64,000 nucleotides of DNA from positions 1,134,289 to 1,198,288 of the forward strand of contig NW_019091400.1 of the NCBI RefSeq assembly GCF_001949145.1, given 5' to 3'. Made by a program: the position numbers and the translations under genes. The notes under the pieces were generated by a model that saw only the letters and a list, made by a program, of their open reading frames with translations, did not search any database and was not told where the DNA came from. This DNA comes from Acanthaster planci (lineage: Eukaryota; Echinodermata; Asteroidea; Valvatida; Acanthasteridae). Of the stretch, positions 47,680 to 60,198 are shown in pieces; the stretch's first letter is position 1, and each line of letters opens with the position of its first letter.

Positions 47680-48300
47680 GTGGTATCTTTTGGTTCACAC
47701 AATTGAGCGTGCCTTACGCTGGTTTGCTATCGATCAGAGATCAGCTGCGTGCTGCGAGCCATAATCCAAACCAAAGCGCGCACACGGTTCTGTCCGCTCA
47801 GAACGCTATCGCACTGTTTTTCCTCGTCCCCCCTGCGCTCGAACGACGGAGAAAGCGAGCCTAATAAAAATGCAATTTAGCCACATCTCTGATAATTGTC
47901 AGTGGCGTGCGCAGCACGCACATGCCCACTTAGGGGGTTAGTGGTGAGGTACACTTGAGGGATGCCAGGGGGGTTGTGTGCCAGCCCCCTAAGAGAAAGA
48001 AAGTATGAGAACGGTCAGCAGACCGGAGCAGAGAACCAGAGAACAAAGGCTCTCCGGAGATGTCTCTCGCTGTCTTCCTATTTTCCTCCCGCACTTCACC
48101 TGTTTCCAACACGCGTAGCCTTAGCCCTCTTTGAGCCATCTTAACCCCCCCACTCCTTCAGTGCGGGTTCCATCTAGTGACCAATCAATGCTATCCGTTG
48201 GACTGCGGGGCATCAGGACTACTAAATGCAGACGATTCCCCCTGGGTCATTTTTTTGGGCTGTTGCCATGCCGACAGATGGATTGAAGTGTTAATGCCTG
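47680..48300. promoter_or_regulatory. CpG-rich block, possible promoter or strong enhancer
   Basis: The densest CpG region I noticed: CGTGCTGCGAG, AAGCGCGCACACGG, GAACGCTATCGC, TGCGCTCGAACGACGG, AGTGGCGTGCGCAGCACGCAC. It also holds TATCGATCAGAGATCAGCTGCG and AGCCTAATAAAAATG. A minus-strand frame at 47930-48139 starts with a favourable context (TTAAGATGG) and could be a first coding exon, but no domain is visible. There is no TATA box. If a gene start exists in the window, this is the likeliest place. Confidence 0.33.
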
Positions 48301-49522
48301 TTTCTGACACTTGTCCGGAAGAATTGGAGATGTTTTTTAAATAGGAAACGGCCTCAGTCAAGTCACATCCACGCTTGATTTTAAAGATTAAAATGAAAAA
48401 GGGAAGACATTATGTGCTAACACTGTAGCCAGTAGCATCCATAGCAAATACATCCATTCTGTTCAAGACAATTTGCCCCAAGACGTTTGCAATGTTTTAT
48501 TCATTTCTGTTCCAACAAGCCAGTAAAAACAACTTTCAGGCCGTCAACTTCAAAAGGGTTAGAAACAGATGTTTCAAAAGGAAAGATGAAACTTAAAAAA
48601 ACTAAAAATTTTTTTGATTCTTAAAATTGTCAGATCTTTTTGGCAGAGGTCTTGTGGATAAAAGCATCAAACTGTATGTCATGATTACATTCGATTTAAA
48701 TCCCTTGATTTACATGTGTTTTTTTTCCGCTCTGTATAATCAGACATAAAAACAAGCACAATATCAACCCACAAAAGTAATAAACAACAAAACAACAATG
48801 CAAATAGTTCACGAATGTTGTTAATGAGAGAGTTGCCCTGGCAATGTAAGAGGGCATTTTAGGTTTTAAATAACCCCTCCCCCGATGGCGTAGCACTCTA
48901 AATGTCAGGCTAGAGCTATACCTGTAGCGATATATTTCGCTGATTATTGCCACAATTATATCAGCACCAATAAAGACAAGCAATTTGCCCTCGAGCTGCA
49001 CAGCCTTCATTTGGGCTGGAACCTCTCTTCTCACTCTCTTCCTCATGGAAAATGTTTGAAATCTTCTGCAATAAATTTAACGTCCTTGGACATTTTTTTT
49101 CTTGATTTGTTTGATATTTTAATGTAAAATAATCTAATTTCCGAGGAATCTTGCAGCTGTAGAGTTTAATTTGGTAAAAAATGTTTTTCATTTGATGTTG
49201 AGTAGTTACTTAATGGAAAGGTAAATTTGGTGTATTTTTTTTCATCGGATGGGTCTTGTTATTACAGTTGTGATAAATACTGGAAGCTAATGGAAATGAC
49301 TTGAGATGTGCAAGGAACATTTTATTACTTGTTTTTAAAATATGTCACCCAGGCTGTTTTATCTTAGCCTGGTCTGCGTGGGTATTGCCTTCATTTTTTT
49401 AGGGGGGGGTTGTGAGGGCAAAGCACTTATCAGTAGTCAACTGACAAATTATTCAAAATGTCAATTCCAAGGTGTTTTCAAGCAAATTGGTGAGGTTCAT
49501 CCCGTTTTCATTTCTTTCGTTT

Positions 49523-49579
49523 CCCCCCCCCTTTCATTTTTTTTGTTTCCTTTTTTCCTCCTTTTTTTTGGGGGGGGGG
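49523..49579. repeat. Opposed C-run and G-run
   Basis: C9 (49523-49531) and G10 (49570-49579) are separated by 38 bases of mostly T. They could pair into a hairpin or form a quadruplex on one strand. Low complexity. Confidence 0.7.
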
Positions 49580-49929
49580 AAGATGGCAAGCACCTCACTT
49601 CTTTCATTTTTTTTCCTTTTTAATGTGCCCATTTTTAAAATGTTTTGTATGGGTTTATTTTATGCTGCAGTCCATCAAGTTCAATATGCAGTTGTTGTTC
49701 AGCTTTGTATCTATCTATTTGGATGAGATGTTTGTCCATATTCTATTTGTTTAGATGTTTGCTTTTTTTGGATTAGTTTCTTACCCTTCAAAACTCTTAA
49801 ACATTCACATAGTAGAATGAAAATGATGGGGGAACAGCCTCCTGGTTTTTATTAGTGGTAAATATGCTTAAATTTTCCAACTTTTTTACCTCTGTTCATT
49901 CTTATTCCAAATGGAAAACTTCAAGCAAT

Positions 49930-50410
49930 GATGTTGTGTGATGTGCGGAATATGTGGTCAATCCATCACTGGGGATACACACGTCTAATCAGGGTTGGAC
50001 ACGGCCTTCATTAGACAACTGGTCAAACAGCCCTGGAAAGTTCATCGACCCTCTGTGATGCTGGACTTAGTTTGCCTGCGGCCCGTCAGCCAAAACGGGA
50101 TGCCACACTATGCTCGTGTATTTCCCCTGGCGCAGATGGAGAGAGAACGCACTTGGTATTTACGCATCCGGTCAGGTCTAGACGTGAACTGTTGGTCAGT
50201 CTGTCTGCATGAACCCTGCCCTGTAGAATTCATTCCACCGCTGTTGTATGCGGGTTGTACTGTGTGGTTGTTGAAATAATTAAATCTTGTGTAGTAGATA
50301 GACAAAGGGTGGGCAAGTCATAAAACGGCAGCAGGAAGTGGCGCATTTGAGACTCGTTTATCTTTGCGTTAATTTAGGTTATCGATTAAGACATTAATCA
50401 GAGATAACTG
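49930..50410. promoter_or_regulatory. Candidate conserved non-coding element
   Basis: Complex block with GTCTAATCAGGG, GGCCTTCATTAGAC, GCGGCCCGTCAGCC, TTTACGCATCCGG and GAAATAATTAAATC. Frames on both strands are short and overlapping (49995-50279 plus). Regulatory role is inferred. Confidence 0.25.
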
Positions 50411-51299
50411 CAGATTCAACTCTGATTCAGCAAAGAATTGCCAGTCCAAATGATGATGGCTACTTTCCATTGAATTTAAGAATTGTGCATAGGAGTGTGA
50501 GTGGTGTAGACTGATCTGCAGATTTCAAATTAGAAACCCTCACTGAGATGGCATCATGTTTTTGTATCTTTCATCCAGGCTAGCTGTATTTGCTTAACCA
50601 ATAGGTTTGCCTAAATCCATGCGCGCCTTCAATTCCGGGAAAAACATGCATGTGACCTTGTGTGAGTGTTACGCCACTTTAATCATGGCTTCAAATTTTT
50701 GCAGTCAAATTGGTCTTTGGTACTCTGTGAACATTTTCCATGTGATGGTGAAGGCATGTCAAGGTGTTGCTCCATGCTTTTTGTACTGTTCAGTGACTTT
50801 TTCTTTTGTTATTTGGTTGAAGAAAAAACTATTAGAAAAAGTAATCTGTACCGTATTTTAAGGACTTAGTCATCACTCTGTTGTGTCATCCTCAGTATCC
50901 AAATTTATCAATTGAATTTAAACTTGACAGGGGAATTTGTTTCCGAGACGGAATTTGTACAATAGAATGAGAATTTTTAATGATCATTTTGAAGGTAATT
51001 TTGTACTTGGACATTTGGCAACAGTTTAAACTGCAGCATTATGCCATTTTGGTAACCTGTGAAGGATGGGAAAGTTTATGCCTAAAATACCATAAGGTAA
51101 AATTAAACAGAAGGGACTTAAGCCTTTACATTCTAAAAAACTAATATCTCCATCAGCTTCAACAAAACATGGACAAATCTACACTAATTCATTGGGTCCT
51201 TTTTTTTGGGGGGGCAAAGCCTTTCCTTCCTCCTCCTGCTCTTTGCACATCTCCAGTGTAAATTTTGACCTCTGAGTATGTCTTGGGATCTGTCTTCAT

Positions 51300-51640
51300 T
51301 GCCCATGCAGCCTTGTAGATGGCCAGCCCCGTTGCTGGTGCATATTATGCATTATGTCGGCTTTGAATATTTATGGAGTAATTAACTAGCAGGTGGCCCT
51401 GTGTGTAGGGACAGTGGAGATATTAATTACCGAGGACAAAGGAATGAATTAGCACTGGGAGGTGTGATTCGGGGACATACTGACACCTGCCCTCAGCCTG
51501 GCTGGGTGCAGGCACCGTGATGGCATCTTGGTATTTGCTGCCATCGAGACAATGTGGAGCATTGTTTTGGCTGGTGGTTCCTTTAGGGACCAAGTAAGTC
51601 AAACTACTCTTTTTCGGCCTACTCACATCCCATACCATAG
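51300..51640. promoter_or_regulatory. Candidate conserved non-coding element with paired TAAT cores
   Basis: GGAGTAATTAACTAGC, GATATTAATTACCGAGG and GAATGAATTAGCAC place three homeodomain-like cores within about 90 bases, followed by CAGGTGGCC-like E-box words and GACACCTGCC. There is no open frame of interest apart from 51423-51638 minus, which lacks a domain. Confidence 0.3.
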
Positions 51641-51785
51641 TATGCTCTTGTGGTAAAGCCTGTATCAGATAAAGAAATTCAAATCAATGTCTTGGACATA
51701 TTCTCAGTTTTATTTATTGACTTTTGGGGACATGTTGTTTCTGCATTATGCCATTAATCAAGTTTGATGGAAATCATGGTCTAGT

Positions 51786-52198
51786 GCATGGGCATCAGGA
51801 GGGGAGGCAAAGGGATGCCACCACCCCCCCAAAAAATAATAAGAACAATTGAGGGAAAAAAGGGAAGTAAGATTTGAAGCTTTGCATGGTGAAAGTTACA
51901 TGAGATGTAGGCTTGCGGGTGTACCAGTTCTTCTAAGAGCCACACCTCTTCCAAAAGAGATTGATTCCATAGTGTACCTGCAAGCGTACATCTCAAGGAA
52001 AAAAGGGGGAAAAGCCAAAGAAATGAAAAAACAGAGATGAAGGGCATGAAAACCACAAGTTTGCTTGAAAAATCTTAACATTGACCCCTCCTGCTGTTAA
52101 TTGTAAATTCTTGTTTACCTGATAAATGCTTTCTCCTCCCCCCCCCACAGCAGATAAAGTTCTTTTCCTCCCCGGAAAATTCCTGGCGATGCCCATGC
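51786..52198. mobile_element. Short inverted-repeat element, about 413 bp
   Basis: GCATGGGCATC (51786-51796) and GATGCCCATGC (52188-52198) are perfect 11-base inverted ends. The next bases, AGGAGGGGAGG on the left and (in reverse complement) GCCAGGAATTTTCCGGGGAGG on the right, are partly alike. Inside are C-runs near 51822 and 52138 and purine-rich DNA, with no coding capacity. It resembles a non-autonomous DNA transposon; no target-site duplication was confirmed. Confidence 0.4.
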
Positions 52199-53559
52199 CA
52201 GTATTGTGACTGGGTGATAGGTTCCAATCCAGCTGCAGGCTATAATTTGTGTTTGGGGGTACCGGTAAGTCTTTTTAGAACTATGCCAGGAGTGTAAATA
52301 GCAATGGAAGTTTACTGGCAAGGAAACTCCGATGCGCTTGTGTATTGTATTTGTAGAGAGGAGGGAGCAAAAGAATTTTTAGTTGTTTCATTGCATGAAG
52401 AGTGGAAATAAATACGAGCCCAAGGAGCCATATGGTTTGGTACAGACTACTTTTTCACATTAAAGCAGGGCTGGCTACTGTGCTTAAAATAATTACTTAA
52501 GAACTTCTTTTGAGACAATTTCTCTTTATAGACTCATCTATACTTTCTCAAGGAGTTGATGCAAGGTTTTAGAGGTTGTTGAAGAAGCCTCAGAATCAAT
52601 TTGAGTGGAAATCAGAAATCGTATCCAACTGAAACAATGTAAACATGGTTGCAACACATAATGCAACATTTTGTACAAGTGTGTAGTCATAGCAGTATCG
52701 ATCTTTATCAATAATTAATTGATATGTGCAAAATGCTATTGCACAGCAAAATTGATGATGGGAATGCTTACTGAATTAGAGAAGTGGCTATATTGTTTAC
52801 AACCTTTAAATAGAGCATCTACCTCATAAATGAAACAATTATTGTAAAGGCTTTATTGTAGTTGGTTCTCATTGACCTTTATTGTTTTATTAAACAACTA
52901 CAAATGCTTTTCCAGTGAGTAGGTAAATTGTCGTTTCAGTTATTTGTAATTTGGATTAAATTCAAGATTAAGCATTTTTTTCCCAAACTAAAACTGCTTT
53001 AACCCGCCGTCATACATAACAGTTTACATTCTAACAAAAATGAAACTTGAATAAGATAGTTTAAACAAAGAAATGAACTAAACATGGAGAGTTTTCTTCA
53101 ATAATTTGATTGTAGTGTATTGAGGATATTTTGTACAACTGGAGATAATTACACAGCAATCATGTTTGACTTACTTCTCAGATCTCATTTCCCCACTGAT
53201 AAAATATTAGCCATTTGGCCGTTTGGGAAAAGAGCGCCCTCTAGTGAATGGAAAAAAGGTAAATAAAATAATAATGATTGTAAGGGGGTCTTTTGTCAGT
53301 GTTCAGTAGGAATGGCAGATGGGGGGTCACTTGGAATCAAGTATGCGTTGCCACATTTCCCAATTTACAATTTAGTTTTTTTATTTTTAGTGAATAGAGT
53401 AGCATTAATTTCTTGGGCCTCACTTTATTTTGAAAGCCTTTCCCTTTGTTCAAAATTCCAGATGACATGCAGGGGTTGTGATCTATTTTAATAACACCAA
53501 AGGCTTTGGGGAAATCTTCAACATCAGCTTCTTTAAAGTTAATCCAAACAAGAGCCCCC

Positions 53560-54010
53560 CCCATCCTTGGCTGAGACACAGAAAACTAATTCCTGTGATG
53601 CAATCAGTGGCCAGACATGATTGTGTGTGCCAGTTCCTCCGTGCAATCAATTTATCTCGGCCCGTTGACAGGGAAATGAATCCGTGTTGTGCGTGTACCC
53701 TGCGTCAGTAATCCAATCTACATTTGCCAGATTACAAAACAAAGAACTGGGAAAAACCGTGTTTGTTTTTGGACTGAAGCGTGAAGCTCCTTGTCGAGTT
53801 GCATCTTGGATCCACGACAAGTCGCGTGTTTTTGTGGATCTCCTCTTTGTCCCCCTCCTCTTGATTTGTCAAGATGTTTGGTGTGTTTTGGGATCGGGAG
53901 ACGCAATTCTTCGGACTTGCTGGTGTGTGGGCGAGTGGAGAAATTTGCGATAATCACACCAGGACTCTGGCAAGCATCCGCAAACACTTGATTGCAGTGA
54001 TCACATCAGA
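53560..54010. promoter_or_regulatory. Candidate conserved non-coding element
   Basis: Complex block with CAATCAATTTATCTCGGCCCG, CTGCGTCAGTAATCC, GACAAGTCGCGTG and GAGACGCAATTCTTCGG. Overlapping frames on both strands, such as 53684-53953 plus and 53718-53987 minus, reflect low stop density. Confidence 0.25.
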
Positions 54011-54639
54011 AGGGCTGTCTGCTCTTCGGTTTTGTTTGTCTTCTCCTTAGGTCGTCGTAGCTGACTCCATCATTGGAACAGTGTTTTTAAGACTTCCAGT
54101 TTACCTTTTGACATTGTTTTGCATGTCACTAAAAGATTACTGCTGATTTCAAAATTGTGGTGGTAAAAAAAAAATTTACCCCACTTTAAAGTCAAATAAA
54201 AATAATGTTTTTTTTCAGTACTTGTAACTCCCTCAATTATCTCAATAGGAACAGATTTTTCTCAGTTTACAAGAGTGAAATGACATATTGAGACTTTTTT
54301 GGGGGTTATTTCTATTAGTGTTTGTGTGTGACCAAGCCAATGCTACTTTTACATTACATTGGCTCAGTTTTGTAGGGCAGAGTACCGCTTGTTCTTTTTT
54401 TGTTTTTGTGCATGAAAATAACCAAATCTAATCTTACAAAATTCTGTTTATTCCTTCTTCTGTTATTTCTTTTCCTTTGGAAACATTTTGGATCTCTCCA
54501 AATAAGTATGACTCAGAACTGAGGATCAGCACAACGGTTTATTTGCTTATCCCGACATGTGCCAAAAAAAAGAAAAGAAAAGGAAACAACAAAGGGAAAA
54601 AAAGGTAACCAAAGAGTTAAACAGTAAACAAGCTCTTGA

Positions 54640-55140
54640 TCTTCAGTCTTAGCCTGCTTGCAAACAGGCATTCAGCGAAAATGATCAAGATTTATTAATA
54701 AAAGTGCAAAGTCATCAAGATGTGGTGATCGGCGCAGAGTGAGTCGCGACAGTATGAAGGAGACGACAGAGATTGAAAGCCAGAAAAGAAGGAGAAGGCA
54801 GATAGAGAGGGAGAGTGGGCCAGAGACAAGGATGAGACTGGTGGTGTCAGGGATAAAGAAGGAGGAGAGGAGGAGGGGAGGGAGGAAAGGAGAGAATAGG
54901 AAGTGACTGATGGATGCGAGTGGAGGACCATGTAGAGGAAATCACACATAAAGAGGCCAGACAGGCGGGCTGCGAGTCGCAGTGTGGCCAATCCATCTTT
55001 CCCCCCCCCTCCTGTCTATCCCTTTTGCCCCCCCTTCGGCAGAAAGATGGTATAGGAAGGAAAAGGCATTGGTTAATTAGGATTTCAGTGCATACGTATA
55101 TTTTATCCTGTTTGGATATTGCAGGGATGAATTGAATCGC
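54640..55140. promoter_or_regulatory. Complex block with purine tract
   Basis: It starts with non-repetitive DNA (AATGATCAAGATTTATTAATAAAAG, GATCGGCGCAGAGTGAGTCGCGAC), then about 135 bases of purine-rich DNA (54770-54905) and a C/T-rich counterpart near 55000-55040. The minus-strand frame at 54695-54991 is Ser/Pro-rich purely because of the purine tract and is not credible. Possibly regulatory. Confidence 0.22.
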
Positions 55141-56919
55141 AATGCAAGAAGCTAGAGAGTTATTTGGTAGACCTATAATTATGTTATAAAACTGTTAAGC
55201 GGTGAAAAAAATTGGTGCAAACAATATGCATTGCTTGTTGGCTAGTAGTCTTTATGCTAAACAAATATATTGTGTTGAGCAGATCTCTCTGCTCATTGGT
55301 CCATCATTCCATTTAGGTGTGACAGTAGACCTACTGAATGGACTAACTGGTCTCCTACATCTTCTGAATGAGGCACGGAACATTTGATGGATTGACAAAT
55401 GTGCAAGATGGAAAGGCATTCCATGGTAATGCCAACTGATTAGCTAGAGTTTGCACAAAAGATTTTTCTCAGTTAACGTCATTTTCAGTGTTTGTTTCAC
55501 TACTTTAAAGTCTATTTTTGCTGCTTTTTGATTGTATGCTAGTATTTCCATATGCATGAGCAATACTGTGATGTCATCCAAGGAAGCAATCTCAATGTTT
55601 CATTGGTTTGTGCACAAAAAAATGCTTTTTTTCAGATTTTGCTTGTCTACCTTTTTGTTTCTTTGTTAATTTATCGTTTTGAATTGTACATAGCATAAAG
55701 CAAGCAAGAAACTCTTTCTCAGAAATGTTTTCAGTGAGTAAATTCTGGGTTCACAATTTGAACCCAAACATCTATACCACTGAACCATGTCTTCCATAGA
55801 TGATGTCACAGCAACAGTGCCCTCAGTTGTCCCAGAAAGCATTGATAATTTTAAATGTTTCAAACAGTAATCTTTTCAACACATTTAACCAAATATAGGG
55901 ATTTCAAATAGTTTTCATATATTAAGAAGAGTATCAAGTTGCAGAAACATTGTGTCTAAGAAAATGTATTGCAGCTACACTTGAATTGTTGATGTTGCTT
56001 GTTTGGTTGCTTTCTAACATTTTCAGAAGAGAGAGCTTTCATTTTGGAGGGAAAGGGGAAGCCCTTTCTGAACAAACCGCTGATACATGTCTGTATACAG
56101 TTTTCATGCAGACATGGGTTTATGCCATTTATCATTAGAACCACAGGCAAAGCTGTTGAATGGTTGGCAGCTGTCAGCTGACTCCATCACATTCAAGAAG
56201 ATGATGCCAGTTGATCACAATTTGGAGGTGAAGTTGCTGATGTTAAGAATGGATTTTTTAAGGGGGGGGGATTTCGGGGAGGGGCATTATTCAGTGGTAG
56301 GGTGTCAATTTTAATGTTTGTTTCCAAGCAAATTGTGATTTACATTCCTTTTCATTTCTTTGTATTTTATTTCTGTTGCTTTCTTCATTTGTTCCCCATT
56401 TTTAACTGTAAATCTTGTTGGAGGGATACTTATACCTTACTCCTCCCCGTTGTGGCACCCCTGATTCCCAAATCTGTTCACATATTTCACAGTGCTAAGA
56501 TTTAGTCTGTAGACTAGAGTAATAGGTGGGTTTTTATTATCTTTGCAGCCATTCATATGACAGATAAACTTTATACTAGTCATTTAAAATGTTGGGGGGG
56601 GTACACAGCCCATGTGCTTATATCCTCCTTTAGGGATTGAAAAAAAAATCATTTTTAAGATAAAAGAGGACTGACAGTGAGACATTCCACTCCTCTCCCT
56701 CTGAAACACCCCTCCTGTGCCATCCTGTAGACAGTTGCACTTTAGGTGTCCTATTAATAGCAGATTATGAGACTTGATACGATTGCGGCTATTCTCCGAG
56801 TCAGTTCTCTCTCTTCTCATCAAGATAACAGATAGGCCTATTGTGGAAAACCCATCATTGGATAATAGAATGGCTTTGAATAATACATTCATTAGTTCCC
56901 CCCCCACGCCAAACAAAGA

Positions 56920-57150
56920 GGAATAAAAAGCTGAATATTTTCAATGGCATGTCAAGTTGGTCTTATACACTTGGGTCCCGGCATAAGACAAGATACGGCA
57001 ATGCACACCATGGAAACCTTAATCTCACTTGATTTCTTTTTAACCTGGAGCATTAGAGTTCGTGGCTGTCCCTTAAGCTTGGGTAGTCTACCTGAACCTT
57101 CTTCTCTGTCAGTAAACCTGCTGTGTAGATAGGTTTACGAATCTCTCATT
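56920..57150. promoter_or_regulatory. Candidate complex block
   Basis: GC-balanced and non-repetitive, with CTCATTAATTAATGTG at its right edge. It carries a 62-codon plus frame (56944-57132) without a domain. Evidence is weak. Confidence 0.17.
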
Positions 57151-58719
57151 AATTAATGTGCTGTACTGAATCACATTTTGTTTTTCAAGGTCAGAGTCCC
57201 TGACTTCACTGCTGGTTTAGCCCGGCAGTGATGGTGCAGTTTTTGAGTGAGCAAGTCACCGTACCCCATTTGTTTCACCCCATGTATAAGTATAATGGTT
57301 ACCAAAGAGGCAAAAAGTTGGCCAATATGCATGGTTGATCAACTGAATTTAAGAGTGCTGGCTTCCCCATCCATCCAAGATTTATGCCAGGCCTCACCAT
57401 GGGGGGGGTAACCAATTTATACTTTTGATTCTGGGATAGACGGGACATATTAATGCTGAAATGTTTCTGCACAGATTGCTTTTATTTTCTAAACCTGTGT
57501 TTGAAAGTGAACGTGGCATGGCAATCTTCTTGTTTATTATCCTGTGATGTGAATTTAAAATTATATTTCTGCGAAGAGTCATGAACAGTTTGGTTCCCAT
57601 CTCATCCCAAGGGTCCCTCCCCACACACACACCTTCGCCTGCCAGGGCAAACTTTTTTTCAACTTCCCCCACAGGTTTCTCCAGGTATTAAAACCTAACA
57701 TACAGATTTAATAAACAAAATAAGAAAATTAAATAAAAACATAGGTAACAGTTTCCCATTGAAGGAGTTTAAATTTACATCTTCCGGTTTGTTTAATTCG
57801 GTAGGCTAAGGAGTTAGATGTTTTTCCCTCAGAATGTTCATAAATAATTTGAGTGACATCAATATTAGATGTCATTTGTGTATGTAATAATTTTTTAAGG
57901 GCAAGGATGTTTAGGAGAGACCCCATTCTTCAGACTTAACGAGACTGCTATTCTAAACTAAAAAGTCATTTAAACCTGTGAAGCAATTGCATCTAAGCAG
58001 GATACATACAGATTTCACACATGAGATGGTGCTTTGAATCTGTTCTAAACAACAAAATCCAATTAGTGGCACAACCCCCAAAACCAACATGACTAGCTTA
58101 AGCAGGTTCCAGTTTTTGCTTGTTACAAAATGTATTCACTGATGATCCAGGAGAAGTAACGGGAGGGAAGAGAATTGTTGGATTGGAGGTAGGAGGAAAA
58201 TCTTAATCTTTCTTCCAAGTCACCTGTTTGCCGACTGCCGATTTTAGCAGGCAACTGCCCTTCCACTTTCATAGCCCAGTATTAACAATTTAGAATTCCC
58301 ATGAAGAGTTTTCAGTGCATTAAAATTTACCAATTTTGTGTCTAAGGGACAGAAAAAAAATCTGTGGGATTGAAAATCATCTTGAGGTGTCTGGTTTCAG
58401 CGATGGATCATGCATGCGGTCTGGTGGACATTATTAAAAACCATGGAATGGCTTTGACAGAAAGCAGAGTTTTAGAATGTTCTAGCGGAGGTTTACATTT
58501 TGATTAGTCCGTAATAAATCCCGTCTAAACATGAAATCACTGTGGCTGCTGCAAACAAAAGCTTCAAGTCACTTTTTTTTTAACAAGTAAGCGACAGTGA
58601 ATGGAAATGGGAGGGAGAGGGAATTTATCAAACATCACCTGAGTGAACTCCACAAGTAAAGAAAGAAATAGGTTGAAAAAAAATCTGTGCTTACTAAGAA
58701 AAAAACAAAACAAAACAGC

Positions 58720-58990
58720 ATAAAGAGAGAATGGTGCAAGCTGTTGATTGCATGGTGGTAATGAGTGTGATACCGCAAGCAGCCATGAAATCTAATCTCA
58801 TAAGTGCCGGGGTGGCACTATCCACTGTGAATTTTCTACCTGTTCCATTTGCCATTAGATGCATTATGGCCCCTTGCCAGGGCTATCAATATAAAGACAC
58901 CTGATTTATTCACTGGGTGTTAGCAGTTTCTGAAGTTTATTAGAGAGGCAGTTGTCATTTGAAGATAAATCATGGGAAGCTGGCATTATT
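58720..58990. promoter_or_regulatory. Candidate conserved non-coding element
   Basis: Complex block with GGTGGTAATGAGTG, ATACCGCAAGC, AAATCTAATCTC, GTGCCGGGGTGGCAC (near-palindromic), GCCATTAGATGCATTATGG and CCTGATTTATTCAC. Several TAAT/ATTA cores sit in unique sequence with no open frame. It is one of the cleaner enhancer-like blocks. Confidence 0.3.
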
Positions 58991-60154
58991 CTTAACACCC
59001 CCCCAAAAAAATGAAAGTAATAACAAAAATTACCAAAGGCATTTTAAAATTGCATGAAATTTTTGACTGTTGTTTTTGGAGGGCAGTAGAATTTGCCCAC
59101 AGTACATATAAGAGTTCAGTTTCAATCATAAAAAGCAAACAGAAATCCATTCGTTCTGAAATTGGAATATAAATCACATCATTATTTTGATCAGTAATGG
59201 GATTTTTGCATGCCCAAATGTTAAACCGACCTGTGGCTTATACCTTGCAAGTCAGCAGTGACAAATTCTTACACTCATTTTAAAGGAAATTTAAGAATCT
59301 GAAGAACTTTCAGAAACTTAAAAGAATGTTGTATGATGGTTGAAGATGCTGAGAAAGATGCTGTTCATTTGAAAGTCCCCAAATTAAGGAAATGGGTATT
59401 ACTTTTTTGGGGGAAGGGGGGAGGAAATATACACCATCCCAACCGCGAAACTGTGATTTTCTCAAGGAATTGTTTTAAAGTTAATCTACTAGACTTGCCA
59501 TGAAAAGTTCCATGTACATTAAGTCAGAAATTCAAAATGCGGTAAATCTAAATATCAATTCAAGAACAGTGAATGTAATTTGCACAAAGTTGGCTCATTT
59601 CATAGAAGTCACTTAGAAGCTGTTTCTTTGAAATCTGTTGAGACTTGAATTGAAATTTTCTGTCTGACCATCTTATACTAGGGAAACAGTATCATAGAAA
59701 AATTGTATAATGGTGTCATTAAAAAATCTGTTACCCCTGGCTTGTAAGCAAAAGAAACCAATCACTTAAATCCTGATTTGCAATTTCAAAAGACTTTTTT
59801 AAAGTAAAAGCATTCATTGACAGAACAGTTAATTGTACCATTTCTCAGTTTGCTGAACAAAACCAGTCTGCAAAAATTTAGAACAGTCAGCAATTTCAGT
59901 GCCACTAAATTTCTAGGCTGATACTGGAGAGGTGGAGATTGTGTGTAAAAGCAGCTGACAGAGGAAACTCCTTTCAACCTCAGGGCAATGAGGCTTTGCA
60001 CCTGTTTCAGGGCTGATCATAGCAGTAGTGGCCATCATCTGGGACCAGCGGTCATCTCCAGCTACAGCTTTCCTGGCAGTAGAAAGTGAAAATAACTAAT
60101 CAATCAGTTCTGCAGCTGTTCTGACCACAGTGTGCACACATTTGGTGTTCTGAG

Positions 60155-60198
60155 TACATGTACATCATACATTTCTCAACAGATATACATGTACATCA
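60155..60198. repeat. Direct repeat of TACATGTACATCA
   Basis: The 13-base word occurs at 60155-60167 and 60186-60198. It contains the palindrome TACATGTA, which is frequent in many marine invertebrate genomes, so significance is low. Confidence 0.6.

Larger units (their letters stand above)
48301..51785. other. Non-coding stretch
   Basis: No firm gene. A 116-codon minus-strand frame at 48696-49046 with hydrophobic segments covers CCCCTCCCCCGATGGCG-containing DNA and may be a repeat relic. A C9 run (49523-49531) faces a G10 run (49570-49579). Complex blocks at 49930-50410 and 51300-51640 are listed separately. Confidence 0.55.

Noticed and set aside
54695-54991. 98-codon Ser/Pro-rich minus-strand frame
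   Set aside because: It is the antisense of a purine-rich tract; composition alone keeps it open.
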